A DNA stretch of 64,000 nucleotides, taken from assembly GCF_014764505.1 (NCBI RefSeq), contig NZ_JACXWX010000006.1, positions 186,001 to 250,000 of the forward strand, written 5' to 3'. This document shows, piece after piece, positions 8,129 to 17,428 of this stretch; positions within the stretch are counted from its first letter, which is position 1, and each line of letters starts with the position of its first letter. The translations under genes and the position numbers were made by a program. The notes beneath the pieces were generated by a model. That model saw only the letters and a list, made by a program, of their open reading frames with translations. It had not been told where the DNA came from and did not search any database. Source of the DNA: Phormidium tenue FACHB-886 (GTDB lineage Bacteria > Cyanobacteriota > Cyanobacteriia > Elainellales > Elainellaceae).

Positions 8129-8322
8129 CATGAACATAGAATGTGTTGTAGGTTTCAGAAGAGCTAGCCAAGTCAAAAACTGTAGTTTATAGGAAGCTTT
8201 GCGAAGTCCAGCTTCTTGCAGCTATAAGTAATTGTGTCTGTTTGTGTCGGACATATAGCGGCAGTCCAGCGGTTTCGCTATGGTAAGATTTCAACAGAAA
8301 ACGTAGGCAAGGATTTCGAGGC

Positions 8323-8646
8323 ATGTCAGCAGCCGCACAAGTTACAGATTCCACATTTAAGCAAGAAGTACTTGAAAGCGATGTTCCCGTCCTGGTTGAT
8401 TTTTGGGCACCGTGGTGTGGTCCCTGCCGGATGGTTGCGCCCGTCGTTGATGAGATCGCTGAGCAATACGTGGGACAGGTCAAGGTGGTCAAGGTCAATA
8501 CCGACGATAACCCCAGCGTTGCTAGCCAGTACGGTATCCGCAGTATCCCAACCCTGATGATCTTCAAAGGGGGGCAGCGAGTTGACATGGTTGTAGGAGC
8601 AGTGCCCAAGACTACATTGGCAACGACTTTAGAAAAATACATTTAG
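8323..8646 (+). CDS. trxA: thioredoxin, m-type
   Basis: A 107-residue thioredoxin of standard length with the active site WCGPC in [12 protein letters not shown], the cis-Pro loop [10 protein letters not shown], and the buried Asp in VLVDFWAP. It reduces disulfides of target enzymes and peroxiredoxins in the cytoplasm using electrons from ferredoxin- or NADPH-thioredoxin reductase. The sequence resembles the abundant m-type thioredoxin of cyanobacteria and chloroplasts. It is monocistronic, with its own terminator at 8682-8710. Confidence 0.96.
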   Translation: MSAAAQVTDSTFKQEVLESDVPVLVDFWAPWCGPCRMVAPVVDEIAEQYVGQVKVVKVNTDDNPSVASQYGIRSIPTLMIFKGGQRVDMVVGAVPKTTLATTLEKYI

Positions 8647-8681
8647 CATTTGCTTGTTTGTCAATCAATTGCACATTGGAG

Positions 8682-8710
8682 GAGGAGTAGCGGTGCTGCT
8701 CCTCTTTTTT
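8682..8710 (+). terminator. Rho-independent terminator of trxA
   Basis: A 10-bp stem (8682-8691 with 8695-8704, one G-T pair), a 3-base loop, then six T residues. Confidence 0.9.
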
Positions 8711-8734
8711 GTCTCTGAGCAGAGAAAGTTCTGT

Positions 8735-8836
8735 ATAGCGCTACGCGCATACGTCAGGACAAACCCTTTTGTATAAAAAACCCATGTAGCAGAGGTTTTA
8801 CACGAAAAATTCTAATCCAGGTGTGTAGCGCCGTAG
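8735..8836. repeat. MITE-like inverted repeat, copy R2
   Basis: The left arm begins TAGCGCTACGCGCATACG. The right arm, read on the other strand, begins CTACGGCGCTACACACC. Both run through an A/T-rich inner part (TTTTGTATAAAA and TTTTACACGAAAAAT). The left arm matches R1 and the right arm matches R3. With the downstream part, this fills the 487-base gene-free spacer 8647-9133, which also contains TTGGTATCATACCAA at 8993-9007. No transposase is present. Confidence 0.5.
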
Positions 8837-9133
8837 CAAGTAGCAAAATTGAGTTTACATGTCCTTTCCTACTTTCCGCTTGACTGCTGCTCACTAAACT
8901 ATGAAAATTATCCAACTGTAACCAAATGCTCTACTTCATCAATTCATACTAAATCGGATTGATCCTCCCCTCTTTTGTTTTCTGCCAGCGAGTTGGTATC
9001 ATACCAATTCTCTGGATTCAGCAGAAATTTAGAAACTGTGCTTTGTATGGCTTCTAAAAATAATCGTCTGCAAAATCGATTGGGATGGCTGTGGTAGGGT
9101 AACAGATTGTGTGGTGGTACAGCTATCTAGCAA

Positions 9134-10471
9134 ATGGCTATATTGCGATTTGTGTGGGGAGCGATCGACAGTTCAGGTATGGGTAATTATTGGTGGGCAT
9201 CAAGCAACTTGATGCAGTGGGTGAGGAGGAGACAGTTGAATACATCTTTTGAACGCTGGCTAAAATGCTGGAAGCGGCGGTTACGCTCGGCTTCGCTGAT
9301 AGGATTGGGGCTGGCAATTGTTTTAATGGCACATTTTCCAACGGCAGCGATCGCCCAATCGGCGGCATCACGACCGGCGGCAGCTCAGCTAAGTACGCCA
9401 AATACAGAAATTCGCGGCGTTTGGCTAACCAATGTAGACAGTCAGGTATTATTTTCCCGCGACAACCTGCGGGAGGCGATTCGGCGTCTCGATCGGCTTA
9501 ATTTCAATACTGTGTATCCCACCATTTGGAATGGTGGCTATACGCTCTTTCCCAGTAAGGTTGCAGAACAAATTACGGGACATAAGATCGAGCCGATTCC
9601 GGAGTTTGAAGAGCGTGACCTGCTAGAAGAGGCAGTTGAGCTTGCTCACGATCGAGATATGGCGATTATTCCCTGGCTAGAAGCTGGATTAATGGTTCCG
9701 GCAGAGTCTGAGCTAGTTCGCCGCCATCCCGACTGGGTTAGCACTAGGCAAGACGGCAGCAAGATCTTTAACGTCCACGGGGAAGACCGATCGGTGTGGC
9801 TGTCGCCCGCTCATCCGGGCGTGCAGCAGTTCCTAACCGATTTGGTTGAGGAAGTGGTCACAAAGTATGACATTGAAGGCATTCAGTTTGATGACCACTT
9901 AGGGATGCCCGTAGAAGTTGGCTATGATGCCTACACCGTATCGCTCTATAAAAAAGAACACCAAGGCAAAAGCCCACCGACCAATTCTCGCGATGCAGCT
10001 TGGATGCGCTGGAGAGCTAACAAACTCTCCGATTTGATGGTAAGGCTCTACTCTGCCGTCAAAACTAACAAGCCAGACTGCATCATTTCGCTGTCGCCTA
10101 ATCCTAAAGCCTACGCATATCAGACGTATCTGCAAGACTGGTTTGCCTGGCAGCGTCTCGGCTTTGTGGATGAGCTAATTGTGCAGGTTTACCGCAACGA
10201 TATGAACCGGTATAGATCTGAGCTAGACCAACCAGAATTGCAGACGGTGCGCCGAAAAATTCCGGTTGGTATTGGCATCTTGACAGGGCTGAGCGTGATC
10301 AACGTTGATACCGGGCAGATTCAGCGACAGGTGCAGATCGCCCGCGATCGCCGCTTTTCTGGCATCTCGTTCTTCTTCTACGAAACGCTTAATAACCGGG
10401 ATGCAGCGATCGAGTCGCTGTTTCCGCATCCAGCGACTCGTCCAGATTTTCGGAACTACGCAGGAATTTAA
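9134..10471 (+). CDS. secreted glycoside hydrolase-like protein (GHL10 / DUF187 family)
   Basis: A 445-residue protein. A basic N-terminal stretch is followed by a hydrophobic segment ending TAAIAQS, a clear signal peptide at about residues 50-75. From residue 92 (EIRGVWLTNVDSQVLF) to about 415 it is a YddW-type GHL10 domain, a TIM-barrel related to glycosidases, with the acidic motif IEGIQFDDHLG in the expected catalytic strand. Family members are thought to act on peptidoglycan or other glycans, but the substrate here is unknown. The start is uncertain: ATG at 9179 would remove 15 residues and leave a more usual signal peptide. Confidence 0.88.
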   Translation: MAILRFVWGAIDSSGMGNYWWASSNLMQWVRRRQLNTSFERWLKCWKRRLRSASLIGLGLAIVLMAHFPTAAIAQSAASRPAAAQLSTPNTEIRGVWLTNVDSQVLFSRDNLREAIRRLDRLNFNTVYPTIWNGGYTLFPSKVAEQITGHKIEPIPEFEERDLLEEAVELAHDRDMAIIPWLEAGLMVPAESELVRRHPDWVSTRQDGSKIFNVHGEDRSVWLSPAHPGVQQFLTDLVEEVVTKYDIEGIQFDDHLGMPVEVGYDAYTVSLYKKEHQGKSPPTNSRDAAWMRWRANKLSDLMVRLYSAVKTNKPDCIISLSPNPKAYAYQTYLQDWFAWQRLGFVDELIVQVYRNDMNRYRSELDQPELQTVRRKIPVGIGILTGLSVINVDTGQIQRQVQIARDRRFSGISFFFYETLNNRDAAIESLFPHPATRPDFRNYAGI

Positions 10472-10477
10472 AACGTG

Positions 10478-10505
10478 AAAAGGGACTGACAAGTCCCCTT
10501 TTGAG
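10478..10505 (+). terminator. terminator of the GHL10 gene
   Basis: AAAAGGGACT (10478-10487) pairs with AGTCCCCTTTT (10492-10502) with one bulged C, and the 3' arm ends in T residues. A second hairpin, GAGCCATT/AATGGCTC (10517-10524 with 10531-10538), lies just beyond and faces the convergent WGxxGxxG gene. Confidence 0.75.
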
Positions 10506-10581
10506 TTCTGTACGTAGAGCCATTGTTTTAAATGGCTCAAGTTCCAGACAGGTTAATTGGATGAGTGGAGTTAAAGGCAAA

Positions 10582-10938
10582 CTACTCCCGGTAGTCTGTG
10601 CGGGTTGTAACGTTAGGATCACGATAGCCTGTACGCGCCACGTTCGGGTCTTGGTACTGAGCCGGGCGCTCGTCGCGCTTTTTGCCTGCCAACCCAGCTA
10701 GACCAGCCAAGCCGATCAATCCGAGCCAGCCCCAGTCAAAGCCGTCGTCTGTGTCAGTCTCAACCACATCGCCTGTGCCAGACGTACCTGTGGTAGGAGC
10801 AGACAGTGTATCAGTGGGGCTAGTCTCAGTGCCAGCAGGGCTCTGAGTTTGAGCAGAGACGCGCATCGACGGCGCCATGATTAGGCTTGCAGTCAACACA
10901 CCTGCACCAACTAGCTTGGTCAAATTGGAAATTTTCAT
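10582..10938 (-). CDS. WGxxGxxG-type membrane-anchored small protein
   Basis: A 118-residue protein with a signal peptide (residues 1-29, ending VSAQ), then a Thr/Ser/Asp-rich low-complexity stretch. A short Trp/Gly/Leu helix, DWGWLGLIGLAGLAGLAGKK, matches the WGxxGxxG family signature and resembles protein-sorting tails such as PEP-CTERM. The C-terminus is hydrophilic, with two near-repeats of YxDPNV. It is probably membrane-attached and cell-surface facing; function is unknown. It lies downstream of gltA on the same strand with a 250-base gap, so it is probably transcribed separately. Confidence 0.8.
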   Translation of the reverse strand: MKISNLTKLVGAGVLTASLIMAPSMRVSAQTQSPAGTETSPTDTLSAPTTGTSGTGDVVETDTDDGFDWGWLGLIGLAGLAGLAGKKRDERPAQYQDPNVARTGYRDPNVTTRTDYRE

Positions 10939-11191
10939 GATTCTCCTCCCGATTTTAGGGTTCTTGTTAGCAGCGGCTGCTTTTCCAAGCTTTTACCCGT
11001 AGTTTTATTGGATAACTACGTAAATCATGTGGTGCCGCTATATCTATTAAGAATACGGAGTCAGAACAAATCTTGAATCAGCCCATAGCTGGAACCTCAA
11101 AGCAGGCTCGCTCTCACTCAAGGGGGAGAAGATAGGCAGAAGCAGTGGGGCAGAGCATGGCTGGAGTTTTTCCTGCCGCCACTGCATTGTT

Positions 11192-12370
11192 CTAGTGTGT
11201 TACTAGCTCCAATGGAGCTGCATTGCTCATTGACTGCCGCTTCTCGATCGGCACATAAGGTGCGTTTCGCTGACCCATGTAGATCTGGGTGGGACGGAAG
11301 ATGCGGTTGGCGTTGAGCTGCTCTTTCCAGTGAGCAAGCCAACCGGCAGTGCGAGCGATCGCAAACACAGGCGTAAACAAATCCGTAGGAATGCCCAGCT
11401 TGCGGTAGACCAGCCCAGAATAGAAGTCCACATTGGGGTAAATTCCTTTGTGCCCCAGGCGATCGGCAACGGCTTGCTCTAAAGCGATCGCCAAATCGTA
11501 GTACTCATCCCGCCCAAACTTCTCAAACAGCTGCTCTGCCAGGTTTTGCAGAATAGTGGCACGAGGGTCTTTAACCTTGTAGACTCGGTGCCCAAAGCCC
11601 ATAATTTTGGATTTGCGCTGAATGCAGTCATCTAGGTAGGGCTCAACGTTTTCGATCGAGCCAATCTCTTCCAACATCCAAATCACTTCTTCGTTTGCAC
11701 CACCATGGAGCGGGCCTGCCAGCGTCCCCACTGCAGAGGCGATCACACCATAGGGATCAGTTAGTGTGGAAGCCGTCACCATCGCTGAGAAAGTGGAGGC
11801 GTTGATGGTATGTTCGGCATGAAGGGTGAGGCAGACATCAAAAATATGGGCAGCGAGCGGGTCGGGTTCCTGCTCGTTCAGCATGTAGAGGAAGTTAGCA
11901 GCGTAGTTGAGGTCGTCACGGGGCTGCACCGGGTCGTTGCCTTTCCGCATCAGCTGGAAGGCTGCGACCATTGTGGGGATTTTGGCTAACAGCCGCACAA
12001 CCGCCGCCCGGATGTAGGCGGGGTCATCCAGTGCCCGCCGAGAATAGAACAGACCCAGCGCAGCGGCGCAGGCTTGCAGCGCGTCCATGGGGTGTCCGCT
12101 TTCGGGGAAGCACTTCATCATGTCGCGGATCCGGTACTTGAGCCGTCTGTGGTAGCGAATTTCATGCTCAAAGTCTTCTAGCTCTGTTTGGGTAGGCAGT
12201 GACCCCCAAATCAGCAAGTAGGAAGTTTCTAGGAACGTGCTGTGTTTAGCTAGCTCTTCGATATTAATGCCGCAATACTCCAAAATGCCGTTTTGACCAT
12301 CCACAAAACTAATGCTGGACTGAGTTGCAGGAATTCCTTCCAGACCGGGTCTATATTCGCAAGCTGTCAT
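11192..12370 (-). CDS. gltA: citrate synthase
   Basis: A 392-residue enzyme condensing oxaloacetate and acetyl-CoA, the entry step of the TCA branch that supplies 2-oxoglutarate for nitrogen assimilation. The catalytic residues are visible: His in LHAEHTINAST, His in GPLHGGANEEV and Asp in NVDFYSGLVY; the FGHRVYKVKDPRA motif is intact. The length fits the short type II-like citrate synthases of Gram-positive bacteria and cyanobacteria. The start MTACEYRPGLEGIPATQSSI is typical. The upstream 436 bases are gene-free. Confidence 0.96.
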   Translation of the reverse strand: MTACEYRPGLEGIPATQSSISFVDGQNGILEYCGINIEELAKHSTFLETSYLLIWGSLPTQTELEDFEHEIRYHRRLKYRIRDMMKCFPESGHPMDALQACAAALGLFYSRRALDDPAYIRAAVVRLLAKIPTMVAAFQLMRKGNDPVQPRDDLNYAANFLYMLNEQEPDPLAAHIFDVCLTLHAEHTINASTFSAMVTASTLTDPYGVIASAVGTLAGPLHGGANEEVIWMLEEIGSIENVEPYLDDCIQRKSKIMGFGHRVYKVKDPRATILQNLAEQLFEKFGRDEYYDLAIALEQAVADRLGHKGIYPNVDFYSGLVYRKLGIPTDLFTPVFAIARTAGWLAHWKEQLNANRIFRPTQIYMGQRNAPYVPIEKRQSMSNAAPLELVTH

Positions 12371-12806
12371 AGTGTCACCGTGCGCCCAAATAGTTTGAAC
12401 TGAAAAACTGGTTCTGAGTGCTAAGAGCCTAACGCCTTCATAGTTTGTTCGTTAGGGCAAACCCCTTCAGGACAGAACTAACGCGCAGCTCGAAAGCCTA
12501 TTAATGGAATTACCATTGCGGTAGCTCTTTCGGATAGGCTGATTGCAAAGCTTATCTAGCTTGACATAGCCTTTTGCTGTCGTTTTGTCTGTCTTGAACT
12601 AGTCTCGGGAATTTCTCGGTTTCAAGAGGCGCAGGCAAAAGGGCTGACTGCCTCCCGCTTTCTGTCGTTCCTCCTGCCATGAGATGTCCAGAGGGGTGAG
12701 GTTAACCGATTAATCCCCTATCATTTCTATTCAACGATCGTTTGTACTGCACTCTCCAGAAGTCGCAGGATGTTTTAATTTTGACAGAAAGGGTTTAGTT
12801 TAGGTT
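12371..12806. other. gene-free spacer upstream of gltA with inverted repeats
   Basis: CCTAACG (12428-12434) can pair with CGTTAGG (12450-12456), and AAGCCTA (12494-12500) with TAGGCT (12535-12540), enclosing a smaller AATGG/CCATT hairpin. On the minus strand these would lie in a long gltA leader. No known riboswitch or RNA family is recognised. Confidence 0.4.
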
Positions 12807-15536
12807 TTATAACAGAGGAAAATGTGTTTTGAGATACATTTCGGCCTCTTGTCGATCGCCCACTGCTCCGTCTAAAGTAGCAGTTCGCAGTGCCTCCAAA
12901 ATCACCTTAAATTGCTTGCCGGGCTTATATCCTAGTGCCCGCAGGTCATTGCCATCGAGCGGCGGCTTCACAGTTGACCAGCGGGTAAAATAACGCCAGA
13001 TTTGACGGCGAACTGACCGAGATGAAGTTGCGCCCAGCAGGATTAGCGTCGGGTGATCGTAGGGGCTCAGCAACTGAACGACCTGACTAGGACGATCGCT
13101 CAGCGGCAGCGCTTGTTCCACCTGCGTCTGGATCGCTTGGAGCTGGTCTAATCGCTCGCCGCTATCTGCCGGAAGCTGCAGCGTTTGGGCAACTGTGAGC
13201 CGATCGGCAGGCTGCAGAGCAACCAACAGCACTTCCAGCAGCGTTTGCCAGTGGGTTAGGGTCTCTTGTGGATCGAAGCGTTTCAGCCAGCGATCAACTA
13301 AGCGCATTTGCCACCAAAGGCAAGGGGACAGGTGCAAGTCAGGATGAATGCAGACAAGCGCATCGAGGTCTGCCAGCAACCGCAACGCGGCTTGCCAGTA
13401 TGGGGCTTGCAGGATGTATTTCAGCTCTTGCTTGAGGCGAGTTTGCAGGGCAGGCGCTCGGTCGGGGAGCTGAGTGCGATCGTAAACGCCACTGGCGATC
13501 GCATAGCGGATGTAGCCCTCGGTCTGCGGCTCAATCTGGAAGCCCAATCGTACGGCAAAGCGAACTGCCCGATAGATTCGAGTGGGGTCTTCGATGAAGC
13601 TATTCGGATGCAGGACGCGGATTTGCTTGGCTTCTAGATCCAGCACTCCACCAAAGAAATCAAGCAGCTCTCCGGCACGCGGCGAAGTCAGCCGGACGGC
13701 GAGGGCATTGATCGTAAAGTCACGGCGATACAGGTCTTGCCGGATAGAGCTTGCCTCCACTTCAGGGTTGGCAGCTGGATAGGGATAGAACTCTGTGCGG
13801 GCGGTGGCAATGTCGATCCACAGCGAATCTAACACCGGATCGTTGTGCCACAGCAGCGCTGCCGTTTGAAACTGCCCGTGAATTTGTAAGCGCGTTTTCG
13901 GATATTGGGTCTGTAGAGCTTTGGCTAACTCGACCCCTGCCGCTTGATCTGCCGATCGATGAAACCCGTCCACCACCAAATCGATATCCTGAATCAGCAG
14001 GGGTTGATCGGGCTGGGCAAGCAGCAGATCACGGACTGCGCCGCCCACCACGTAGAGCTGCCATCCCCGTGCCTCGGCAAGCTGGGCGAGTATTTGCAAA
14101 AGCTGCCAAAGCGCCGGAATCAAGCGATCGCGGAGTGCCTGCTGCATCACATTCGGCAGTACACAGAACTGCCGGAGGCGGGGTAACGATGAGTGCTTCC
14201 CCTCATCCCTGCCGACCTGCCATCCCTCCTCTCTGCCTTGATGCAACTGCCGTAATACATCGGTGCGGGTGACGATACCAACCAGTTCGTCTTGGGAGAG
14301 AACAGGCAGACGACCGATATCGTAAGTCACCATCAGCGCTTCAATTTCGGGAAGGGGTGTGTCAGGCGCGATCGTCTTCAGATTCGTAGTCATGTAACCT
14401 TTAACAGGTGCATGAGCGAAGCCATGGTGCAGGGCAATGTCTAGATCACGGCGGGAGATTACTCCGACTAGGCGATCGTCTGTATCCACCACCGACAGAC
14501 CAGAGTGACCGTAGCGCAAGAGAATTCGCTGGGCATCAGCAATTGTTGTCTCTGGTCGAATGGTGCGGACGGGGGACGACATCAGCTCTCGGGCAATCGG
14601 CGGGTGCGGAATTTGCTGGCGTAGCTGCACCAAGAGCTGCTGCAACAGCTCAAGCACATTTCCTCCCCGCAGCGTCAGAGCTGCAGCTTTGGCATGTCCC
14701 CCGCCTCCAAAGGGCTGAAAAAGGGTAGCTAGATTAACTTCGGCAAGGCTGCTCGATCGTCCAATTAAAGTCAGGCGGGTTTCTTCGCCCACGGGATACT
14801 GCACCGCCAGCAGCAGCACATCTGCTTCGGTCAAGCTCATCAGCCGTGAAGCAAGTTGGGAAAGACCCGGCAAATGTTCTGCTACTGCCAGTACCACCCA
14901 TGCCAACGTGCAGCCATGCAGCGTTTCGGTTTCCAGCTTTTCGAGTGCGGTTGCCAGAAGGTCTTGGATCGGCGGAGAAAGACCCGGCTCGACATATTCA
15001 GCGATCGTTCTTAAGTTTGCGCCTTGCTGCATTAACCACGTCAGCGCTGCCGCATCTCGCGCTGTGGCATGGTCAAAGGTCAGCGATCCGGTGTCTACAT
15101 GAATTCCCAGCGCCATCACCGTCGCTTCTGCCACCGTCAGGGCAATTTGCTGCGCCTGTAACCGCTCGACAATGAGTGTGGTTGCGGCTCCCACAGCTTC
15201 GATCTGCTGCTCTGCTGCTGAGATGTCGCCTGCTATCTCGGTGTGATGGTCGTAGAGGCGAATCTCCACCTCCGGCAAATCCAGCCACTCTGCCGCCTTG
15301 CCCAATCGATCGTGCCACTGGGTATCTACGACGGTAATCGAGCGGATTTGCTCTGGCGTAACGGATCGCCGCTCGATTAAGGCGTATTCATCGCGGTGCA
15401 GCGCCAAAAAGTCTTTGACCGTAGGATGAGAGCCGCCTGTCAGCACGATTCGGGCACCGGGCAGCAAACGAGATAAACCAACTGCGCCGCCTAGCGTATC
15501 GAAGTCAGCAGTGGTGTGGCAAAGAATTAAATCCAT
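12807..15536 (-). CDS. DHH-DHHA1-CBS-nucleotidyltransferase fusion (tRNA CCA/A-adding type)
   Basis: A 909-residue multidomain protein. Residues 1-200 are a DHH phosphoesterase domain ([19 protein letters not shown]), and about 210-310 is DHHA1 with [11 protein letters not shown]. Two CBS domains follow (about 315-435). A class II polynucleotide nucleotidyltransferase domain (about 480-640) has [11 protein letters not shown], the metal pair in [19 protein letters not shown] and [12 protein letters not shown]; an RNA-binding C-terminal part follows. This architecture is known in cyanobacteria and some thermophiles, where such enzymes add A or CC to tRNA 3' ends. Whether it adds A, CC or all of CCA cannot be told from the sequence by eye. 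The CBS pair suggests adenine-nucleotide sensing. Confidence 0.92.
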   Translation of the reverse strand: MDLILCHTTADFDTLGGAVGLSRLLPGARIVLTGGSHPTVKDFLALHRDEYALIERRSVTPEQIRSITVVDTQWHDRLGKAAEWLDLPEVEIRLYDHHTEIAGDISAAEQQIEAVGAATTLIVERLQAQQIALTVAEATVMALGIHVDTGSLTFDHATARDAAALTWLMQQGANLRTIAEYVEPGLSPPIQDLLATALEKLETETLHGCTLAWVVLAVAEHLPGLSQLASRLMSLTEADVLLLAVQYPVGEETRLTLIGRSSSLAEVNLATLFQPFGGGGHAKAAALTLRGGNVLELLQQLLVQLRQQIPHPPIARELMSSPVRTIRPETTIADAQRILLRYGHSGLSVVDTDDRLVGVISRRDLDIALHHGFAHAPVKGYMTTNLKTIAPDTPLPEIEALMVTYDIGRLPVLSQDELVGIVTRTDVLRQLHQGREEGWQVGRDEGKHSSLPRLRQFCVLPNVMQQALRDRLIPALWQLLQILAQLAEARGWQLYVVGGAVRDLLLAQPDQPLLIQDIDLVVDGFHRSADQAAGVELAKALQTQYPKTRLQIHGQFQTAALLWHNDPVLDSLWIDIATARTEFYPYPAANPEVEASSIRQDLYRRDFTINALAVRLTSPRAGELLDFFGGVLDLEAKQIRVLHPNSFIEDPTRIYRAVRFAVRLGFQIEPQTEGYIRYAIASGVYDRTQLPDRAPALQTRLKQELKYILQAPYWQAALRLLADLDALVCIHPDLHLSPCLWWQMRLVDRWLKRFDPQETLTHWQTLLEVLLVALQPADRLTVAQTLQLPADSGERLDQLQAIQTQVEQALPLSDRPSQVVQLLSPYDHPTLILLGATSSRSVRRQIWRYFTRWSTVKPPLDGNDLRALGYKPGKQFKVILEALRTATLDGAVGDRQEAEMYLKTHFPLL

Positions 15537-15717
15537 ACGGTTTTAGCGACAGGTCAAGGCTGTGTCGATCTTCCCTGTAATCGCTTCCAGTCTATCGCTT
15601 CTAGTACGTTCCACTAAGGTAGGTCTGCGCTGAGCTCGTCTATCGCTTCTACCATACCTTCGGAGTAGAGTTCTAGAACTGTCAGGAATTTTGTTTGGCG
15701 AAGCCGATCGCCATTCG

Positions 15718-16605
15718 TTACAGCCGTTGCCCATCCGCTGCCCGGTCTGCCGCCTGCCGCAGATATCCCAAGAGCGCTGCCCAAATCGGCTGCAGGCTCT
15801 TATAAACCTGCGTCTCGGTAGGCATCTGCCATAGGGCTGCTGCCAAATCTTCTGCATTGTTGCCTTCCGCCACCACAGCGCTTAATGCGTGTCGGTAAGT
15901 CCGAACGGTGAATAAAATGCCGTGAGTCAGACGGCGCAACGTCTGCCGTTCAACACGGAGCCACAGCCGATCGCTTACATTCTCTGCTGTGATTGAAGGA
16001 TCGATCGGCGTACTATCGGGCAAAAACAATTCTGGTGTATCTACCAGACTCCAGTTAAAACGGTAACCAGGGCGATCGGGTCGCAGCCGATCGAATAGTC
16101 GATCGACCGGATGCGCCAGCTTCTCGGCATAGCCCGGCACAGGCTGATGAATTTGGGCAACAGGCTGACCCAGCTTTTCGTGCAGGCTCCAGCGCGACGG
16201 AAAACACAGCGATGCTGCCGACAACACATAGCCTTCGGCAGCAGGCAGCAGCAGACACAGATCTTCTTGCACCAAACGACCCGCAAGGTCGAGCGGTGTG
16301 GCTGCAAAATCGGAAATCTGCCATCTCTCAGCGGTGGCTTGGTTCCAGAGACAATCGCCCTCCTGCCTGTACTGCGGAAAGTGTTGCAGCAGATGAGCGA
16401 TCAGCAAGTCTAAAACTTCTTGCTGTGCCGCTTCACTGCCCGGAAGATAAGCGAAAACATCAGTAAGACGATCGGCAAAAAGCTGCCGCTTGCGCTGGAG
16501 CTGTTCCTCATAGTCTGCGCCGATCTCGATCCAATCTTGCAGTCGCAAAGGCTGAAGACCCATCGCCAAGCGCCACTGCCCGCCGCTAAAAGGAAGATAA
16601 GGCAT
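15718..16605 (-). CDS. heme-dependent oxidative N-demethylase family protein (DUF3445)
   Basis: About 295 residues from MPYLPFSGGQWRLAMGL. It matches the DUF3445 family, some members of which are heme enzymes that oxidatively demethylate secondary amines. Family-like segments include PSRWSLHEKLGQPVAQIHQP and RVERQTLRRL. The longer frame starting at 16674 is rejected because its first codons lie inside the terminator of the upstream response regulator (16625-16663). The ATG at 16605 also gives the family's usual N-terminus. The natural substrate is unknown. Confidence 0.82.
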   Translation of the reverse strand: MPYLPFSGGQWRLAMGLQPLRLQDWIEIGADYEEQLQRKRQLFADRLTDVFAYLPGSEAAQQEVLDLLIAHLLQHFPQYRQEGDCLWNQATAERWQISDFAATPLDLAGRLVQEDLCLLLPAAEGYVLSAASLCFPSRWSLHEKLGQPVAQIHQPVPGYAEKLAHPVDRLFDRLRPDRPGYRFNWSLVDTPELFLPDSTPIDPSITAENVSDRLWLRVERQTLRRLTHGILFTVRTYRHALSAVVAEGNNAEDLAAALWQMPTETQVYKSLQPIWAALLGYLRQAADRAADGQRL

Positions 16606-16624
16606 AGGTAGATACGGCAATTCC

Positions 16625-16663
16625 AAAAGCAAAAGGGAGGTAGGCACAGTCTGCCCACCTCCC
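16625..16663 (-). terminator. Rho-independent terminator of the response regulator gene
   Basis: A 12-bp stem (16635-16646 with 16652-16663, one G-T pair) with a 5-base loop is followed on the minus strand by TTTTGCTTTT. It lies 24 bases past the regulator's stop. Confidence 0.85.
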
Positions 16664-16686
16664 AACCGTATCATTTGCGCAATTAC

Positions 16687-17220
16687 TTACTTTAGCTTCT
16701 GGCGGATAAAGGTTAGGAGCTGTGCCATTTGCTTCTTCAGCAGATCGATCTCAGCTTGCATCTTCTCGACTTTTTGATTTAGCGCTGCCACCTCGGTTGA
16801 GCTATTGCCTGCTGAAGCCGGGGCACTAGCCCGTTGGCGAGGCAGACGGGCTTTTGCCATCGCCGATTTAATGGCTTCAATTAGTTCTTTTTGCTCAAAA
16901 GGTTTTTCGATAAACTCGAAGTATTCAAACGGCTCTGTGATTTTTTCCGTCACTTCCTCGCGCCGACCCGACATCAGCACGAGCGGAATCGACTGCAGCT
17001 CAGTGTGATTTTGGATTTGCTGAAAGACTTCCCAACCGCTCATCCGGGGCAAGAGAAAGTCTAGCATGATTAAATTAGGACGCTCCTGACGAATACAGTC
17101 GAGTCCTTCAACGCCATCTTTTGCTTCGAGAACCTGGAAATTTCCTTTCGGCAGCATGTCCCGGACCATGTTGCGAATGACTCTGCTGTCGTCAATAACC
17201 AGGATTTTGTGACTTGCCAC
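16687..17220 (-). CDS. CheY-like response regulator with C-terminal coiled coil
   Basis: A 177-residue protein. Residues 4-120 are a receiver domain with the acidic pocket DD in ILVIDDSR, the phosphoacceptor Asp in LIMLDFLLPRMSGWEV, and Lys in FIEKPFEQKEL. After a Pro/Ser/Ala linker (about 125-145), residues 145-175 form a heptad-like coiled coil (VAALNQKVEKMQAEIDLLKK). There is no DNA-binding domain, so output is probably by protein interaction. No partner kinase is adjacent. Confidence 0.9.
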   Translation of the reverse strand: MASHKILVIDDSRVIRNMVRDMLPKGNFQVLEAKDGVEGLDCIRQERPNLIMLDFLLPRMSGWEVFQQIQNHTELQSIPLVLMSGRREEVTEKITEPFEYFEFIEKPFEQKELIEAIKSAMAKARLPRQRASAPASAGNSSTEVAALNQKVEKMQAEIDLLKKQMAQLLTFIRQKLK

Positions 17221-17428
17221 GGCGAACTCCTGAGGAGAGGATTCAGTATCAGTAGATGGGTGTAGCGCTTGCGAATAAAACTATTTTCATCCGTCCAACG
17301 CTACTATTCCCTAAACGCCCCTCATCTTATCGCTCTCTTTAAAGAGTTGGGTTACGCCGAATCGCTTTTTTTGATAGGAGGGAGGTAGATATATCCTACA
17401 ATTTGTGGCTCAATCTGGCAGATTTGTG

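Noticed and set aside
16606-16674. N-terminal extension of the DUF3445 protein
   Set aside because: These codons coincide with the terminator of the upstream response regulator and the family N-terminus is at 16605.
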